Below, piece by piece: positions 7,741-17,147 of a DNA stretch of 55,425 nt. Under the pieces are notes generated by a model that ran no database searches, was not told the origin of the DNA, and worked only from the letters and a program-made list of their open reading frames with translations. This DNA is from Chitinivorax sp. B (GTDB lineage Bacteria; Pseudomonadota; Gammaproteobacteria; Burkholderiales; SCOH01): NCBI RefSeq assembly GCF_005503445.1, contig NZ_SCOH01000035.1, forward strand, positions 1 to 55,425, given 5' to 3'. Each line of letters starts with the position of its first letter. The first letter of the stretch is position 1. The translations under genes were made by a program, and so were the position numbers.

Positions 7741-9891
7741 TCAAGCAAAATGTTGTTCCTTGACCGCCATTTCTCGCAACAAGGCCGGTGATTCAAAACG
7801 TGCGCCATATCGTTTCGCCAATTGATCAGCGCGCCCGATAAAGGCCGGCAGACCGTACTGATTGATATATTGGATTGCCCCACCCGTCCAAGCAGGGAAA
7901 CCAATACCGAAAATGGATCCGATATTGGCGTCAACAACCGAATTCAAAATCCCCTCCTCCAGGCAGCGCACGGTTTCCAACGCCTGCACAAACAGCATTC
8001 GATCAACCATGTCCTGCATGAGGACAGGCACCTCTTGCTTACCCCAGATTTTGGCCAATCCTGGCCAAAGTCGCTTTTTCCCGCCATCTGCCGGATAGTC
8101 ATAAAAACCTGCCCCTGCAGCCTTACCCGCACGCTGGTGATCACGCAACATGCAATCAAAAACGAGTTCAGCAGGGTGAGCCTGATAAACCTGGCCAGAT
8201 GCCTCCAAATCAGCACGGGCCTGCTTGCTGATTTGGTCGATCAAGCTCAGGCTGACTTCGTCCACTACGGCTAATGGCCCAACCGGCATGCCAGCCTGCA
8301 ATGCGGCCATTTCAACGGCTGGAGCGGGTAAACCTTCTCCCAACATTGCCACGCCTTCGTTGATATAAGTGCCAAATACCCGGCTGGTAAAGAAGCCCCG
8401 ACCATCATTGACCACAATCGGCGTCTTGCCAATCTGCATCACAAAATCAAAAGCCCGAGCAAGCGTCTCGTCAGACGTATCGTGCCCACGGACGATCTCG
8501 ACCAATTCCATTTTGTCCACGGGCGAAAAAAAATGCAGGCCAATGAATCGTTCAGGTCGGCTGCTGGCCGCGGCCAAACCACTGATTGGCAGCGTTGGGG
8601 TGTTGGATGCCATGAGCACGCCGGGTGAAACAACCCTTTCGGCCTCTTGTGTGACTTTGGCTTTCAGCGCTCGATCCTCATATACCGCCTCAATAACCAG
8701 ATCACACCCGGCAAAATCTGCGGCATCGGCCGTTGGCAGAATTAATTCCAGGATGCCATCCGCTGCCGATTGTGCCATTTGCCCCTTTGCGACGCGCTTG
8801 GTCAGCAGATCAGCACTGTGACGCTTACCTTTTTCAGCAGCTGCCAGCGATGTATCCTTCAATACCACCGCCAGTTTGCGGCTGGCACACGCATAGGCGA
8901 TCCCCGCCCCCATCATGCCAGCCCCAATGATACCCACCTTGTCTGATCGCCATGGCGAAACGGCCTTGGGTCGACTACCGCCAGCCTTCAACTGATTCAG
9001 TTGAAACCAGAATGTGCCAATCATATTTTTGGCTACCTGCCCCACTGCAAGCTTTACAAAATAGCGGGATTCGATGCGGCTGGCGGTGCTGAAATCCACC
9101 TGTGCACCTTCAACCGCGGCAGCCAAAATCGCCTCAGGTGCAGGATAACAACCGTGCGTCTTGGCACGTAACATTGCCGGCGCTACTACCAACACCTGGG
9201 CAACTTTGGGGTAACTGGGTGTACCGCCTGGCATTTTATAATCGTCACGGTCCCATGGTTGCTTGAAGTCAGGGTTTGCTCGGATCCAGTCCCGGGCACG
9301 TTGCAACAAATCATCCACTCCTACAGCCAATTCATCCACCAAACCTGCAGCCAATGCCTGCTTGGCAGATAATCGTTTACCTTCCATCAAATGAGGTAAT
9401 GCTGCCTGTAAGCCCAACAGACGTGTCAGACGTGCCACTCCACCACCACCAGGCAACAAGCCTAACGTTACTTCCGGAAAACCAAACTGAGCTTTTGGAT
9501 GATCAATGGCAATTCGCCAATGGCATGCCAATACTACTTCCATCCCACCACCCAATGCAGTCCCATTGATGGCAGCCACCACCGGAGGACCAAATGTCTC
9601 CAATTGTCTTAGCAGGCCCTTAATTTCTTCCACCAATGCAAACATGGCATCTGCATGCTGTGGATCTGCCTGAATCAGCTCGTTCAGGTCCCCTCCTGCA
9701 AAGAACGTCGATTTGGCGGAAGCAACAATGACCCCACAAACACGTTCACCATCCTGCCGCAACTTTGCAAGGATGTCCGCCATCCCCTCCCGATAGGCCG
9801 CATTCATGGTATTGGCCGACTGGCCTGGAATATCTATCGTCAGGGTTGCGATGCCGTCATCGTCTAATTCATAGCGAATTGCGTTACTCAT
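7741..9891 (-). CDS. Bifunctional enoyl-CoA hydratase / 3-hydroxyacyl-CoA dehydrogenase (FadB/FadJ type)
   Basis: A 716-residue multifunctional beta-oxidation enzyme. The N-terminal crotonase domain (about 1-190) has the oxyanion-hole stretches FFAGGDLNEL and INGTALGGGMEV and the two catalytic glutamates Glu118 and Glu140. The NAD-binding domain starts at about residue 318 with GIIGAGMMGAG. The dehydrogenase His453 lies in GLHFFSPVDKMELVEI, and the C-terminal dehydrogenase domains complete the protein. Length is normal for the FadB/FadJ family. It follows the thiolase gene by 9 bases on the same strand, so the two form an operon that converts enoyl-CoA to shortened acyl-CoA plus acetyl-CoA. 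No acyl-CoA dehydrogenase or FadR/PsrA-like regulator is adjacent. Confidence 0.95.
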   Translation of the reverse strand: MSNAIRYELDDDGIATLTIDIPGQSANTMNAAYREGMADILAKLRQDGERVCGVIVASAKSTFFAGGDLNELIQADPQHADAMFALVEEIKGLLRQLETFGPPVVAAINGTALGGGMEVVLACHWRIAIDHPKAQFGFPEVTLGLLPGGGGVARLTRLLGLQAALPHLMEGKRLSAKQALAAGLVDELAVGVDDLLQRARDWIRANPDFKQPWDRDDYKMPGGTPSYPKVAQVLVVAPAMLRAKTHGCYPAPEAILAAAVEGAQVDFSTASRIESRYFVKLAVGQVAKNMIGTFWFQLNQLKAGGSRPKAVSPWRSDKVGIIGAGMMGAGIAYACASRKLAVVLKDTSLAAAEKGKRHSADLLTKRVAKGQMAQSAADGILELILPTADAADFAGCDLVIEAVYEDRALKAKVTQEAERVVSPGVLMASNTPTLPISGLAAASSRPERFIGLHFFSPVDKMELVEIVRGHDTSDETLARAFDFVMQIGKTPIVVNDGRGFFTSRVFGTYINEGVAMLGEGLPAPAVEMAALQAGMPVGPLAVVDEVSLSLIDQISKQARADLEASGQVYQAHPAELVFDCMLRDHQRAGKAAGAGFYDYPADGGKKRLWPGLAKIWGKQEVPVLMQDMVDRMLFVQALETVRCLEEGILNSVVDANIGSIFGIGFPAWTGGAIQYINQYGLPAFIGRADQLAKRYGARFESPALLREMAVKEQHFA

Positions 9892-9900
9892 CTTTTGTCC

Positions 9901-11109
9901 TTACACCCGTTCGATGATGGTTGCGATACCCATGCCGCCGCCAACGCATAGCGTAGCCAGTCCGCGGCGCAAATTGCGACGTTCCAGCTCGTCCAGCAAG
10001 GTTCCCAAAATCATTGCACCCGTCGCGCCCAAAGGATGGCCCAAAGCAATCGCACCACCGTTGACATTCACCTTTTCCGCAGGCACTGCCATTTCATTCA
10101 TGAAACGCATTACAACAGCAGCAAATGCTTCGTTCACCTCGAACAGGTCGATATCTTCAACAGTCAAACCTACCTTAGCCAAGGCACGGCGGGTTGCCGG
10201 CGCCGGGCCGGTTAGCATGATGGTTGGATCTGTACCGCACAACGCGGTGGAGACGATACGAGCACGTGGCGCCAAGCCAAGCTCCCGCCCTATGGATTCC
10301 GAGCCAATCAGCATCAATGCAGCACCATCGACAATTCCTGAAGAATTACCCGCGTGGTGCACATGGTCGATCCGCTCAAGCTGTGGATACTTGTGCAGCG
10401 CAACGGTATCCATACCCATCAGACCGATACCTTCAAACGATGGCTTCAGTTTGGCCAAAGCCGCCACGCTCGTCTCCGGTTTGATGAATTCATCCTTATC
10501 CAGTATGGTCAGCCCACAAGCATCACGAACCGGTATGACTGACCGCTTGAAATGGCCGGCAGCCCTGGCTGCAGCGGCTTTGTGCTGTGACGACACAGCG
10601 AATGCATCGACTTGCTCACGACTGAATCCCGCCAATGTCGCGATAAGATCTGCACCAATCCCCTGCGGCACAAAATAGGTATCAAGATTGGTTTGAGGGT
10701 CAGTCGCCCAAGCACCACCATCCGAGCCCATCGGTACTCTGGACATGGATTCAACGCCACCGGCAACAACTAACTGCTCCCAACCGGACCGTACCTTCTG
10801 AGCAGCCATGTTGACCGCCTCCAGTCCTGATGCACAGAACCGATTGATCTGCACCCCAGCCGCATTCCAATCCCAACCAGCAGCCAAGGCAGCCGTCTTG
10901 GCAATATCTGCGCCCTGATCGCCAACCGGTGTTACACATCCCAAAACGACATCATCCACCTTCCCCGTATCCAGACTTGGATTACGAGCAGTCAGTGCAT
11001 GCATTAAGCCTGTCAGTAAGCTGATCGACTTCACTTCATAGAGTGAGCCATCTCTTTTGCCTTTGCCGCGGGGGGTTCGAATGGCATCAAAGATGAATGC
11101 TTCTGCCAT
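9901..11109 (-). CDS. Acetyl-CoA C-acyltransferase (thiolase)
   Basis: A 402-residue thiolase, the partner of the downstream hydratase/dehydrogenase. Catalytic residues are all visible: the nucleophile Cys92 in [12 protein letters not shown], the motif EVNEAFA at 324-330, His358 in [15 protein letters not shown], and Cys388 in TLCVGGGMG. It cleaves 3-ketoacyl-CoA to acetyl-CoA and a shortened acyl-CoA; biosynthetic use (acetoacetyl-CoA) cannot be excluded from sequence. It is the first gene of the operon, so the promoter must lie between 11110 and about 11390. An AGGAGAAAG-like ribosome site is present just upstream of the start. Confidence 0.95.
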   Translation of the reverse strand: MAEAFIFDAIRTPRGKGKRDGSLYEVKSISLLTGLMHALTARNPSLDTGKVDDVVLGCVTPVGDQGADIAKTAALAAGWDWNAAGVQINRFCASGLEAVNMAAQKVRSGWEQLVVAGGVESMSRVPMGSDGGAWATDPQTNLDTYFVPQGIGADLIATLAGFSREQVDAFAVSSQHKAAAARAAGHFKRSVIPVRDACGLTILDKDEFIKPETSVAALAKLKPSFEGIGLMGMDTVALHKYPQLERIDHVHHAGNSSGIVDGAALMLIGSESIGRELGLAPRARIVSTALCGTDPTIMLTGPAPATRRALAKVGLTVEDIDLFEVNEAFAAVVMRFMNEMAVPAEKVNVNGGAIALGHPLGATGAMILGTLLDELERRNLRRGLATLCVGGGMGIATIIERV

Positions 11110-11395
11110 TGTCTTTCTCCTTATCTCAGAATGAATCCAGCAAATACCGCCTTGCCGGCATCTTCATACCAGCAAAGGATGCAACAGCAAATACCCCTCG
11201 TGGCGCATAGCCTGCGAGAGCATTGGACGAATAGCCAACATCAGTTAGCTAGCTTAGACCATCAAACAAGTAACACAATGACATGAAGCAACAAGGCACT
11301 TGGCAGAACCGATCAAGCCAACACTTTGCATCGGATACCAAGCAAATAAAATGGCATTCTCGGATTTGCACCAAGCAATAGCCAATAGGCGGAAA

Positions 11396-11433
11396 TAAAA
11401 AGACAAAACCCGCAGAACAGGCGGCTGCGGGTT
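11396..11433 (-). terminator. Terminator of the pgsA-tRNA transcription unit
   Basis: Stem AACCCGCAG/CTGCGGGTT (11407-11415, 11425-11433) with a 9-base loop, followed on the minus strand by TTGTCTTTTT. It lies 30 bases past the 3' end of tRNA-Leu and closes the uvrC-pgsA-tRNA block. Confidence 0.85.
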
Positions 11434-11463
11434 ATCAGATAATAAATCAGAACAAATTGTCAG

Positions 11464-11552
11464 TGGTGCCCGGAGCCGGAATCGAACCGGCACGCCGGTT
11501 TCCCAGCGAGGGATTTTAAGTCCCTTGTGTCTACCTATTTCACCATCCGGGC
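11464..11552 (-). tRNA. tRNA-Leu (anticodon TAA)
   Basis: An 89-base class II tRNA with the encoded CCA. The acceptor stem is GCCCGGA/TCCGGGC with discriminator A. The anticodon loop CTTAAAA gives TAA, and a long variable arm follows, as expected for leucine. The T loop has GTTCGATTC. It is the last of four tRNAs downstream of pgsA, equivalent in place to leuZ of enterobacteria. Confidence 0.97.
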
Positions 11553-11570
11553 AGATGGCAAGAGGAATGT

Positions 11571-11644
11571 TGGAGGCGGGTGCCGGAATCGAACCGACGT
11601 CCACGGATTTGCAATCCGCTGCATAGCCACTTTGCTAACCCGCC
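11571..11644 (-). tRNA. tRNA-Cys (anticodon GCA)
   Basis: A 74-base tRNA with the encoded CCA. The acceptor stem is GGCGGGT/ACCCGCC with discriminator T (U), which cysteinyl-tRNA synthetase requires. The anticodon loop TTGCAAA gives GCA. It lies between tRNA-Gly and tRNA-Leu in the order known as glyW-cysT-leuZ. Confidence 0.97.
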
Positions 11645-11711
11645 TTAACCGGCATTGCATTAAACCAGCTAAGTTTAACGCAACTCAAAGCTGATCGCCA
11701 TTCGCCTTGAA

Positions 11712-11739
11712 TTAAAAGGGGAAAGCACTGCTTTCCCCT
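11712..11739 (-). terminator. Terminator-like hairpin between tRNA-Gly and tRNA-Cys
   Basis: Perfect 10-bp stem AGGGGAAAGC/GCTTTCCCCT with a 3-base loop, followed on the minus strand by UUUU and then AAUU. It sits inside the tRNA cluster, just after the first-encountered glycine tRNAs. It may therefore be a partial terminator or a processing stem rather than a full stop. Confidence 0.65.
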
Positions 11740-11745
11740 ATAATC

Positions 11746-11821
<76 letters not shown>

Positions 11822-11840
11822 ATATATCTGAACAAAAATC

Positions 11841-11916
<76 letters not shown>

Positions 11917-11994
11917 TTTACTCGACTGCGTTACCGCCGTCGTTCAGAGAGCCGCCATTATAGCGGCGAAATTATTCCTGTCAACACTCTGCAA

Positions 11995-12570
11995 TCAATT
12001 TTCTGCGTGCTTGATTAGAGGCCAAGCAACACGTAGATAGTAAATCATTGACCATAAAGTCAAAACGGCGGCAATCAGCATCAATAGCTCGCCAATAAAA
12101 AGTGTACTGATCTTTGGCAACAAAGGCCCAGCATAGAGTAGAAGCAATATCGCAACCATTTGCGCGGCCGTTTTCAGCTTACCAATGAAGGTCACTGCGA
12201 CGCTTTTGCTTCTCCCCAGTTGCGCCATCCACTCTCGCAATGCGGAAATTGTAATCTCGCGGCCGATGATGACAACCGCAATCCAAGCCTCGGTCCGTCC
12301 GAGATTCACCAATAGAATCAAGGCTGCCGCTACCATTAATTTGTCTGCGACAGGATCCAGAAATGCGCCGAATGACGTCGTTTGCCCAAGTGCCCTGGCA
12401 AGATAACCATCGAACCAGTCAGTAATTGCTGCCAACGCAAAACAAAATGCGGCAAACAGATTCTTGTCTGGCATCGGCAACCATCGCTCTGGCAGGTAAT
12501 AAATGCCCACAAACAGCGGGATCAATACGATTCGGCACCACGTCAGGAAAATCGGTAAATTGAACGGCAT
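11995..12570 (-). CDS. pgsA: CDP-diacylglycerol--glycerol-3-phosphate 3-phosphatidyltransferase
   Basis: A 191-residue integral membrane enzyme that makes phosphatidylglycerol phosphate, the committed step of phosphatidylglycerol and cardiolipin synthesis. The CDP-alcohol phosphotransferase motif DG(x2)AR(x8)G(x3)D(x3)D is complete: Asp54-Gly55, Ala58-Arg59, Gly68, Asp72, Asp76. Four to six hydrophobic segments are seen. The start MPFNLPIFLTWCR at 12570 fits the family N-terminus; the longer open frame upstream runs into uvrC. It begins 16 bases after the uvrC stop, so the two are co-transcribed, and the tRNA genes follow. Confidence 0.96.
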   Translation of the reverse strand: MPFNLPIFLTWCRIVLIPLFVGIYYLPERWLPMPDKNLFAAFCFALAAITDWFDGYLARALGQTTSFGAFLDPVADKLMVAAALILLVNLGRTEAWIAVVIIGREITISALREWMAQLGRSKSVAVTFIGKLKTAAQMVAILLLLYAGPLLPKISTLFIGELLMLIAAVLTLWSMIYYLRVAWPLIKHAEN

Positions 12571-12586
12571 GGAAAGTCGTTGTTCT

Positions 12587-14410
12587 TTATGATGAGTGCA
12601 GTTGTTTATAGATAGTCTCGGCCAATGACTGGCTAATACCTTCAACTTGGCAAAGTTGGTCGACACTGGCCTGCTGGACGCCTTTCAAGCCACCGAAATG
12701 GGCCAACAATTTTTGGCGGCGCTTTGGCCCGATCCCGTCGATATCTTCCAACGTCGACGTCGTACGTGTCTTACCACGCCTTTGCCGGTGCCCGGTGATG
12801 GCGAAGCGATGTGCCTCGTCACGAATTTGCTGAATTAGGTGCAAGGCAGGATGATCGGTGGGCAATTGTAACGTTTTTTGTTGGTGCGGAATAATCAGCT
12901 GCTCTAGGCCAGGCTTTCGTTCTTCACCTTTGGCTACGCCCACCACCAACAAATCAGTCAGACCTATTTCAGACATCACCTCCAATGCCACGCCCACTTG
13001 CCCTTTACCCCCGTCAATCAATACCAGATCTGGCATCACCCCTTCTCCCGCTGCAATCTTTTGGTAACGCCGACTCAGCACATCTCGCATAGCCGCAAAG
13101 TCATCACCAGGTGTAATGCCAGAAATATTGTAACGCCGGTATTCGGATGGCTGCATCGCCATTCGATCATAGACAACGCAGGACGCAACCGTTGCCTCGC
13201 CCATAGTATGGCTGATATCGAAGCATTCGATCCGAGCGTCACCGATTTGCAATCCCAGCGTCTCCTGCAACGCGGTTAGTCGCGCCTCCTGAGTTGACTG
13301 ATTCACCAATCGCTGACCAATGGCGATCTCAGCATTCTTGACCGCCATTTCAAGCCAAATTCGCCGCTCACCCGTTGGATTGGCATTCAATAGAATCTTC
13401 CGCTCAGCTTGCTCAGTCAACAGATCCTGTAAAGGCCCCAGTTCCGGCACACCATTGACAATGATACTTTGGGGCACACTACGGTCCAGATAATGCTGGA
13501 GCAGGAAAGCCTCCAATGCCTGTGCCGGCAGGTAGCCATCCGCATTACTTGGAAAGAAACTCTTATCCCCAAGGTGGCGACCACCACGAATCATCACTAA
13601 GTTGACACACAATAATCCGTTGGCGGCAACACATGCCACCACATCTGCATCTAATTGGGATGTATTACTACTAACAAATTGCCGGCTGCGTATTTTGCCC
13701 AGGCTTTGGAGCTGATCCCGTAACTGCGCAGCCTCCTCAAACCTCCATTCGGCTGAGGCTGTCTCCATCTTGCTCTGTAAATCCGCCAACAGCTCGTTGT
13801 CTTTGCCCTGTAGAAACAGCATGGCATTCCGAACATCTGCGCGATACTGATCATTGTCAATCATGCCAACACAGGGGCCAGTACAACGCTTGATTTGATA
13901 TAACAGACACGGGCGTGATCGGTTACTGAAAACGGAGTCTTCGCATGTCCTCAGTCGAAAGACCTTTTGAAGCAATTGAATATTTTCACGCACTGCGTGT
14001 CCAGTAGGAAACGGCCCGAAGTACTGATTCTTACGGTCCAACGAACCGCGGTAGAAACCCAATCTCGGGAAAGCATGACCTGTTAACAAAATATACGGGT
14101 AAGACTTATCGTCACGAAACAGAATGTTATAACGCGGACTGAGAGCTTTGATTAGGTTGTTTTCGAGAATGAAGGCCTCACTCTCGGTTCTTACCACTGT
14201 CGTCTCAATTGCAGCAATCTGAGCAACCATCAATTTGATCCGTGGCGACAGGTCGGTTTTCTGAAAATAGGACGAGACGCGCCTCTTTAAATCTTTTGCT
14301 TTGCCAACGTACAACACTGTGCCGTCCATCGATATCATTCGATAGACACCAGGTAAATTGGGCAAGCCTGCCAAGATAGGCTTGGGATCAAAAGGTATAG
14401 AGGCTTCCAT
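12587..14410 (-). CDS. uvrC: Excinuclease ABC subunit C
   Basis: A 607-residue nucleotide-excision-repair endonuclease that makes both incisions around UvrAB-marked damage. The GIY-YIG nuclease domain lies near the N-terminus (PGVYRM...[14 protein letters not shown]). The UVR domain that contacts UvrB ([14 protein letters not shown]) is in the middle. The RNase H-like C-terminal nuclease follows ([22 protein letters not shown]), with two helix-hairpin-helix motifs at the end ([18 protein letters not shown]). ATG 14410 is chosen because the longer frame would start inside the terminator of ppiD. Start ATG 14416 is an equally near alternative. Confidence 0.96.
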   Translation of the reverse strand: MEASIPFDPKPILAGLPNLPGVYRMISMDGTVLYVGKAKDLKRRVSSYFQKTDLSPRIKLMVAQIAAIETTVVRTESEAFILENNLIKALSPRYNILFRDDKSYPYILLTGHAFPRLGFYRGSLDRKNQYFGPFPTGHAVRENIQLLQKVFRLRTCEDSVFSNRSRPCLLYQIKRCTGPCVGMIDNDQYRADVRNAMLFLQGKDNELLADLQSKMETASAEWRFEEAAQLRDQLQSLGKIRSRQFVSSNTSQLDADVVACVAANGLLCVNLVMIRGGRHLGDKSFFPSNADGYLPAQALEAFLLQHYLDRSVPQSIIVNGVPELGPLQDLLTEQAERKILLNANPTGERRIWLEMAVKNAEIAIGQRLVNQSTQEARLTALQETLGLQIGDARIECFDISHTMGEATVASCVVYDRMAMQPSEYRRYNISGITPGDDFAAMRDVLSRRYQKIAAGEGVMPDLVLIDGGKGQVGVALEVMSEIGLTDLLVVGVAKGEERKPGLEQLIIPHQQKTLQLPTDHPALHLIQQIRDEAHRFAITGHRQRRGKTRTTSTLEDIDGIGPKRRQKLLAHFGGLKGVQQASVDQLCQVEGISQSLAETIYKQLHSS

Positions 14411-14461
14411 GATCATATGGTAGCAGTGCAATAGAAAATGTGGATAGACAGCGAACAATGC

Positions 14462-14492
14462 AAAAACGGCAGGCACAATGCCTGCCGTTTTT
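14462..14492 (-). terminator. Intrinsic terminator after ppiD
   Basis: Perfect 14-bp stem (arms 14462-14475 and 14479-14492, core ACGGCAGGCA/TGCCTGCCGT) with loop CAA and A/T-rich ends. It lies 17 bases past the ppiD stop on the minus strand and separates ppiD from uvrC. Confidence 0.92.
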
Positions 14493-14509
14493 GTTGATTG
14501 GCAAATCAA

Positions 14510-16348
14510 TCATTCACCACTATTAAGACTGTTCTTACGAATCTCAACAGGATATTTGCCTTCCAGGCTCTTCACATAAGACATTGCTTCAACCTGAGAA
14601 ATTTGGCGCCCCATCATTTGAGCAATACCCTTAACCTTATCTGCTGTAGTATCCGCAGGTATCACCTTATTCAGTCTATAGATCACATAACCACCATTGG
14701 GTGTAGTTGATGCTGCATAGCCGGGTACTTTATCAGCAGGTAACTTGAAGATCTCTCTCGCACCGTCTCGATCAATTGCGGGTAAACCTTGGCGAGTCAA
14801 CTTAAGAGATTCACCCCAGCTCAACTCGACCGATTTACCGGCTTTTAGCATATCGAACTTTGCCTTCCCCTCAGCCAGCGCCAATGCTTTTGCTTTCTCC
14901 TGAATTAGCTTTGCTGTGATCTCAGCTTGCACATCAGCAAATGTCTTCATTCCAGCCGGTCGATGATCATGCACACGAGCTGCCAGCAATTTGCCAGGCA
15001 TGACCTCAACTGCTTCGCTATTGTGCTTCTTCTTCACCACCTCATCGCTGAACACCGCTTCCAACACCTTCGGATTGTTTAGATCTGGCTCTTGTGCGGA
15101 CTTGCGTGTAACCCAATCGCTTTGCTTCGCTGGCAATTTGAATTGCTCAATGACAGCCTTGAGCGAATCAGGTTGGTTGTAAAGCAGATCGTTAAACTTG
15201 TCAGTTGCACTAGCAAACTGCTGTGTGGCTTTCTGACTTTTCAACGTTGTTTCGATCTGCGACTTGACCTCGTCAAAGCTCTTCACACGAAGGTCGTCCA
15301 ACTTCAGGATGTGATAACCAAACTGTGTTTCGATCAAACCTTTGATCTCACCCTTTTGCATTGCAAATGCGGCATCCTCAAACGGCTTTACAAATCCACC
15401 ACCCTTACCGTAGTACCCCAAATCACCACCATTGGCCGCAGAGCCCGGATCCTGCGATTCAGTCCTGGCAAGCTGAGCAAATGTGTCGGGCGCCGCTTGC
15501 ACCTTCTTCAACAGTGCTTCCGCCTTGCTTTTGATCTTTACCTTGTCCTCAGCGCTTGCCTTACTGTCAACGGTCAAAAGAATATGACTGATCTTGCGCT
15601 CTTCTTTAGCCAGATCATCTTTGTTTGAATCAAAATACTTCTTGACCTCGTCTTCGGAAACGGATTGCTGCGCAGCCAAATCTGACTGCGACAACACTAC
15701 ATACTCAAGTTTGAGTTGTTCTGGCTGTTTGAATTCGTCCTGATGTGAGTCATAGTATTTCTTTGCAGCATCAGCCTCCAATTTAACCTGACTAGCAAAG
15801 ACCTCAGGAGAAAACGACGCCATTGTTACTTCCCGCTGCTCTTCAAACAGTGCCAATAATTGCGTCGTGGTCGTCTTTGACGCAAAACCACTGTTAACTA
15901 CACTATCCAACAACTGTGCAGACAACAAATCGTTGCGAACCATATTCTGGAAGTACTCAACCGACCAACCTCGTGACTTCAGCAGTTGTTCGTACTTTTC
16001 CTTACTAAATGTACCGTTGTCCTGAAAAGCCGGGATGTTGGCGATATACTTCGCCAAGTCAGCATCAGCCACACCCATTCCAATCTGATTCGCATGGGCT
16101 AGGCGCAAACGCTGCGCAATCAGGCCTTTCAATACTTCTTCCTTGACCTCAGCCGTTAAAGGCAAATTCTGTGATTGAATGGCATTGGTGAGTTCTTGGC
16201 GGGAGATTTTCTGCCCGCCAACGGTTGCTACAAAATTGGGATCATCGCCAACGTCATAGCTACCGACACCGAAACCGATGAACGAAAGTGCCACAGCGCC
16301 AAGCAGGACTTGCAGCGGGGTCTTGTATTTTTCTACAAATTCAAACAT
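14510..16348 (-). CDS. ppiD: SurA N-terminal / parvulin-domain chaperone PpiD
   Basis: A 612-residue inner-membrane-anchored periplasmic chaperone that handles proteins emerging from the Sec translocon. A short cytoplasmic N-terminus (MFEFVEKYKTP) leads to one membrane helix at about residues 11-30. Then comes a SurA_N-like region (about 38-170) and a single parvulin domain at about 251-352 (KISHILL, GGDLGYYGKGGGFVKPFEDAAF, GYHILKLDD). The remainder to residue 612 is helical chaperone domain. PpiD parvulin domains are often weakly active as isomerases. Its place downstream of lon and hupB matches the conserved proteobacterial order, with two tRNAs inserted between. Confidence 0.95.
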   Translation of the reverse strand: MFEFVEKYKTPLQVLLGAVALSFIGFGVGSYDVGDDPNFVATVGGQKISRQELTNAIQSQNLPLTAEVKEEVLKGLIAQRLRLAHANQIGMGVADADLAKYIANIPAFQDNGTFSKEKYEQLLKSRGWSVEYFQNMVRNDLLSAQLLDSVVNSGFASKTTTTQLLALFEEQREVTMASFSPEVFASQVKLEADAAKKYYDSHQDEFKQPEQLKLEYVVLSQSDLAAQQSVSEDEVKKYFDSNKDDLAKEERKISHILLTVDSKASAEDKVKIKSKAEALLKKVQAAPDTFAQLARTESQDPGSAANGGDLGYYGKGGGFVKPFEDAAFAMQKGEIKGLIETQFGYHILKLDDLRVKSFDEVKSQIETTLKSQKATQQFASATDKFNDLLYNQPDSLKAVIEQFKLPAKQSDWVTRKSAQEPDLNNPKVLEAVFSDEVVKKKHNSEAVEVMPGKLLAARVHDHRPAGMKTFADVQAEITAKLIQEKAKALALAEGKAKFDMLKAGKSVELSWGESLKLTRQGLPAIDRDGAREIFKLPADKVPGYAASTTPNGGYVIYRLNKVIPADTTADKVKGIAQMMGRQISQVEAMSYVKSLEGKYPVEIRKNSLNSGE

Positions 16349-16461
16349 TTGGATGATGGAAGCAGCGCTTCAGTGGTTTGATGTTGAGGGCCAGCGCATA
16401 ATTCTATCGATAAAACCAGCCACGGCAAGTATCTTTCGACGAAAGCGCGTTTTTAGGAAAT

Positions 16462-16493
16462 AAAAAAGGGCGAACTTTCGTTCACCCTTTTTA
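16462..16493 (-). terminator. Terminator of the hupB-tRNA unit
   Basis: On the minus strand AAAAAGGGTGAAC pairs with GTTCGCCCTTTTTT (one G-U pair) around a GAAA tetraloop, with a U tract. It lies directly after the tRNA-Asp 3' end, so ppiD must have its own promoter between 16349 and about 16460. Confidence 0.9.
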
Positions 16494-16497
16494 AATT

Positions 16498-16574
16498 TGG
16501 CGGAGCGGACGGGACTCGAACCCGCGACCCCCGGCGTGACAGGCCGGTATTCTAACCAACTGAACTACCGCTCC
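16498..16574 (-). tRNA. tRNA-Asp (anticodon GTC)
   Basis: A 77-base tRNA with the encoded CCA. The acceptor stem is GGAGCGG/CCGCTCC with discriminator G, an aspartate identity element. The anticodon loop CTGTCAC gives GTC. It follows tRNA-Val by 8 bases. Confidence 0.97.
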
Positions 16575-16582
16575 GGAAAGCT

Positions 16583-16658
16583 TGGTGGGCGCTGACGGAG
16601 TCGAACCGCCGACATTCTGCTTGTAAGGCAGACGCTCTACCAACTGAGCTAAGCGCCC
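16583..16658 (-). tRNA. tRNA-Val (anticodon TAC)
   Basis: A 76-base tRNA with the encoded CCA. The acceptor stem is GGGCGCT/AGCGCCC with discriminator A. The anticodon loop CTTACAA gives TAC. It lies about 100 bases downstream of hupB on the same strand. Confidence 0.97.
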
Positions 16659-16757
16659 GGAATCGCCGCCAAACCACAACCTGGCCAACGACAGAGACCG
16701 GCATTATATAGAGACATCTTTAATTCGCCAAGCTCTTTTTTGACTTCCGAATGTAAA

Positions 16758-17045
16758 TTATTTTTTACCAGGCGGTTGAACCGCTTCTTTCAAAGACTTA
16801 CCTGCGCGAAACTTGGGCAACCGTGCAGCAGCAATCTTGATTGTCTTGCCTGTACGAGGATTGCGCCCATTTCGCGCGGAACGTTCGCCAACGTAAAAAG
16901 TACCGAAACCCACCAGCGTAACCATATCACCTTTCTTCAATGCGTCCTTCACCGCCTCAATCGCACCATCAAGGGCGCGACCAGCAGCGGCTTTGGAGAT
17001 CTCGGCATGTGCGGCAATCGCGTCGATCAATTCGGATTTGTTCAC
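16758..17045 (-). CDS. hupB: DNA-binding protein HU-beta
   Basis: A 95-residue nucleoid protein, the usual length for an HU subunit, that binds and bends DNA as a dimer. The N-terminal helices begin [22 protein letters not shown]. The saddle and DNA-gripping arm contain [18 protein letters not shown] followed by [11 protein letters not shown], including the intercalating proline in GRNPRTG. A short C-terminal tail (PPGKK) is typical of many betaproteobacteria. It lies between lon and the tRNA-Val/tRNA-Asp pair, and a terminator is found only after the tRNAs, so hupB and the tRNAs share a transcript. Confidence 0.97.
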   Translation of the reverse strand: MNKSELIDAIAAHAEISKAAAGRALDGAIEAVKDALKKGDMVTLVGFGTFYVGERSARNGRNPRTGKTIKIAAARLPKFRAGKSLKEAVQPPGKK

Positions 17046-17147
17046 GAACGTCCCCTTTCCATTCAGTTATTTAGTTTCACTTCTCACGCCCTACAGGGCT
17101 TTTATAGCAAGTGCAAATTCTCCATGTCAAGCTAATTGCCCGATAAA

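Noticed and set aside
11254-11604. 116-codon minus-strand frame over the tRNA cluster
   Set aside because: It runs through tRNA-Leu and part of tRNA-Cys and through a terminator; structural RNA explains the sequence.
11717-11739. Possible attachment site or tRNA-borne integration site in the tRNA clusters
   Set aside because: No integrase gene and no direct repeat of a tRNA 3' end is seen near any of the six tRNA genes; the only repeat is the complete second tRNA-Gly.
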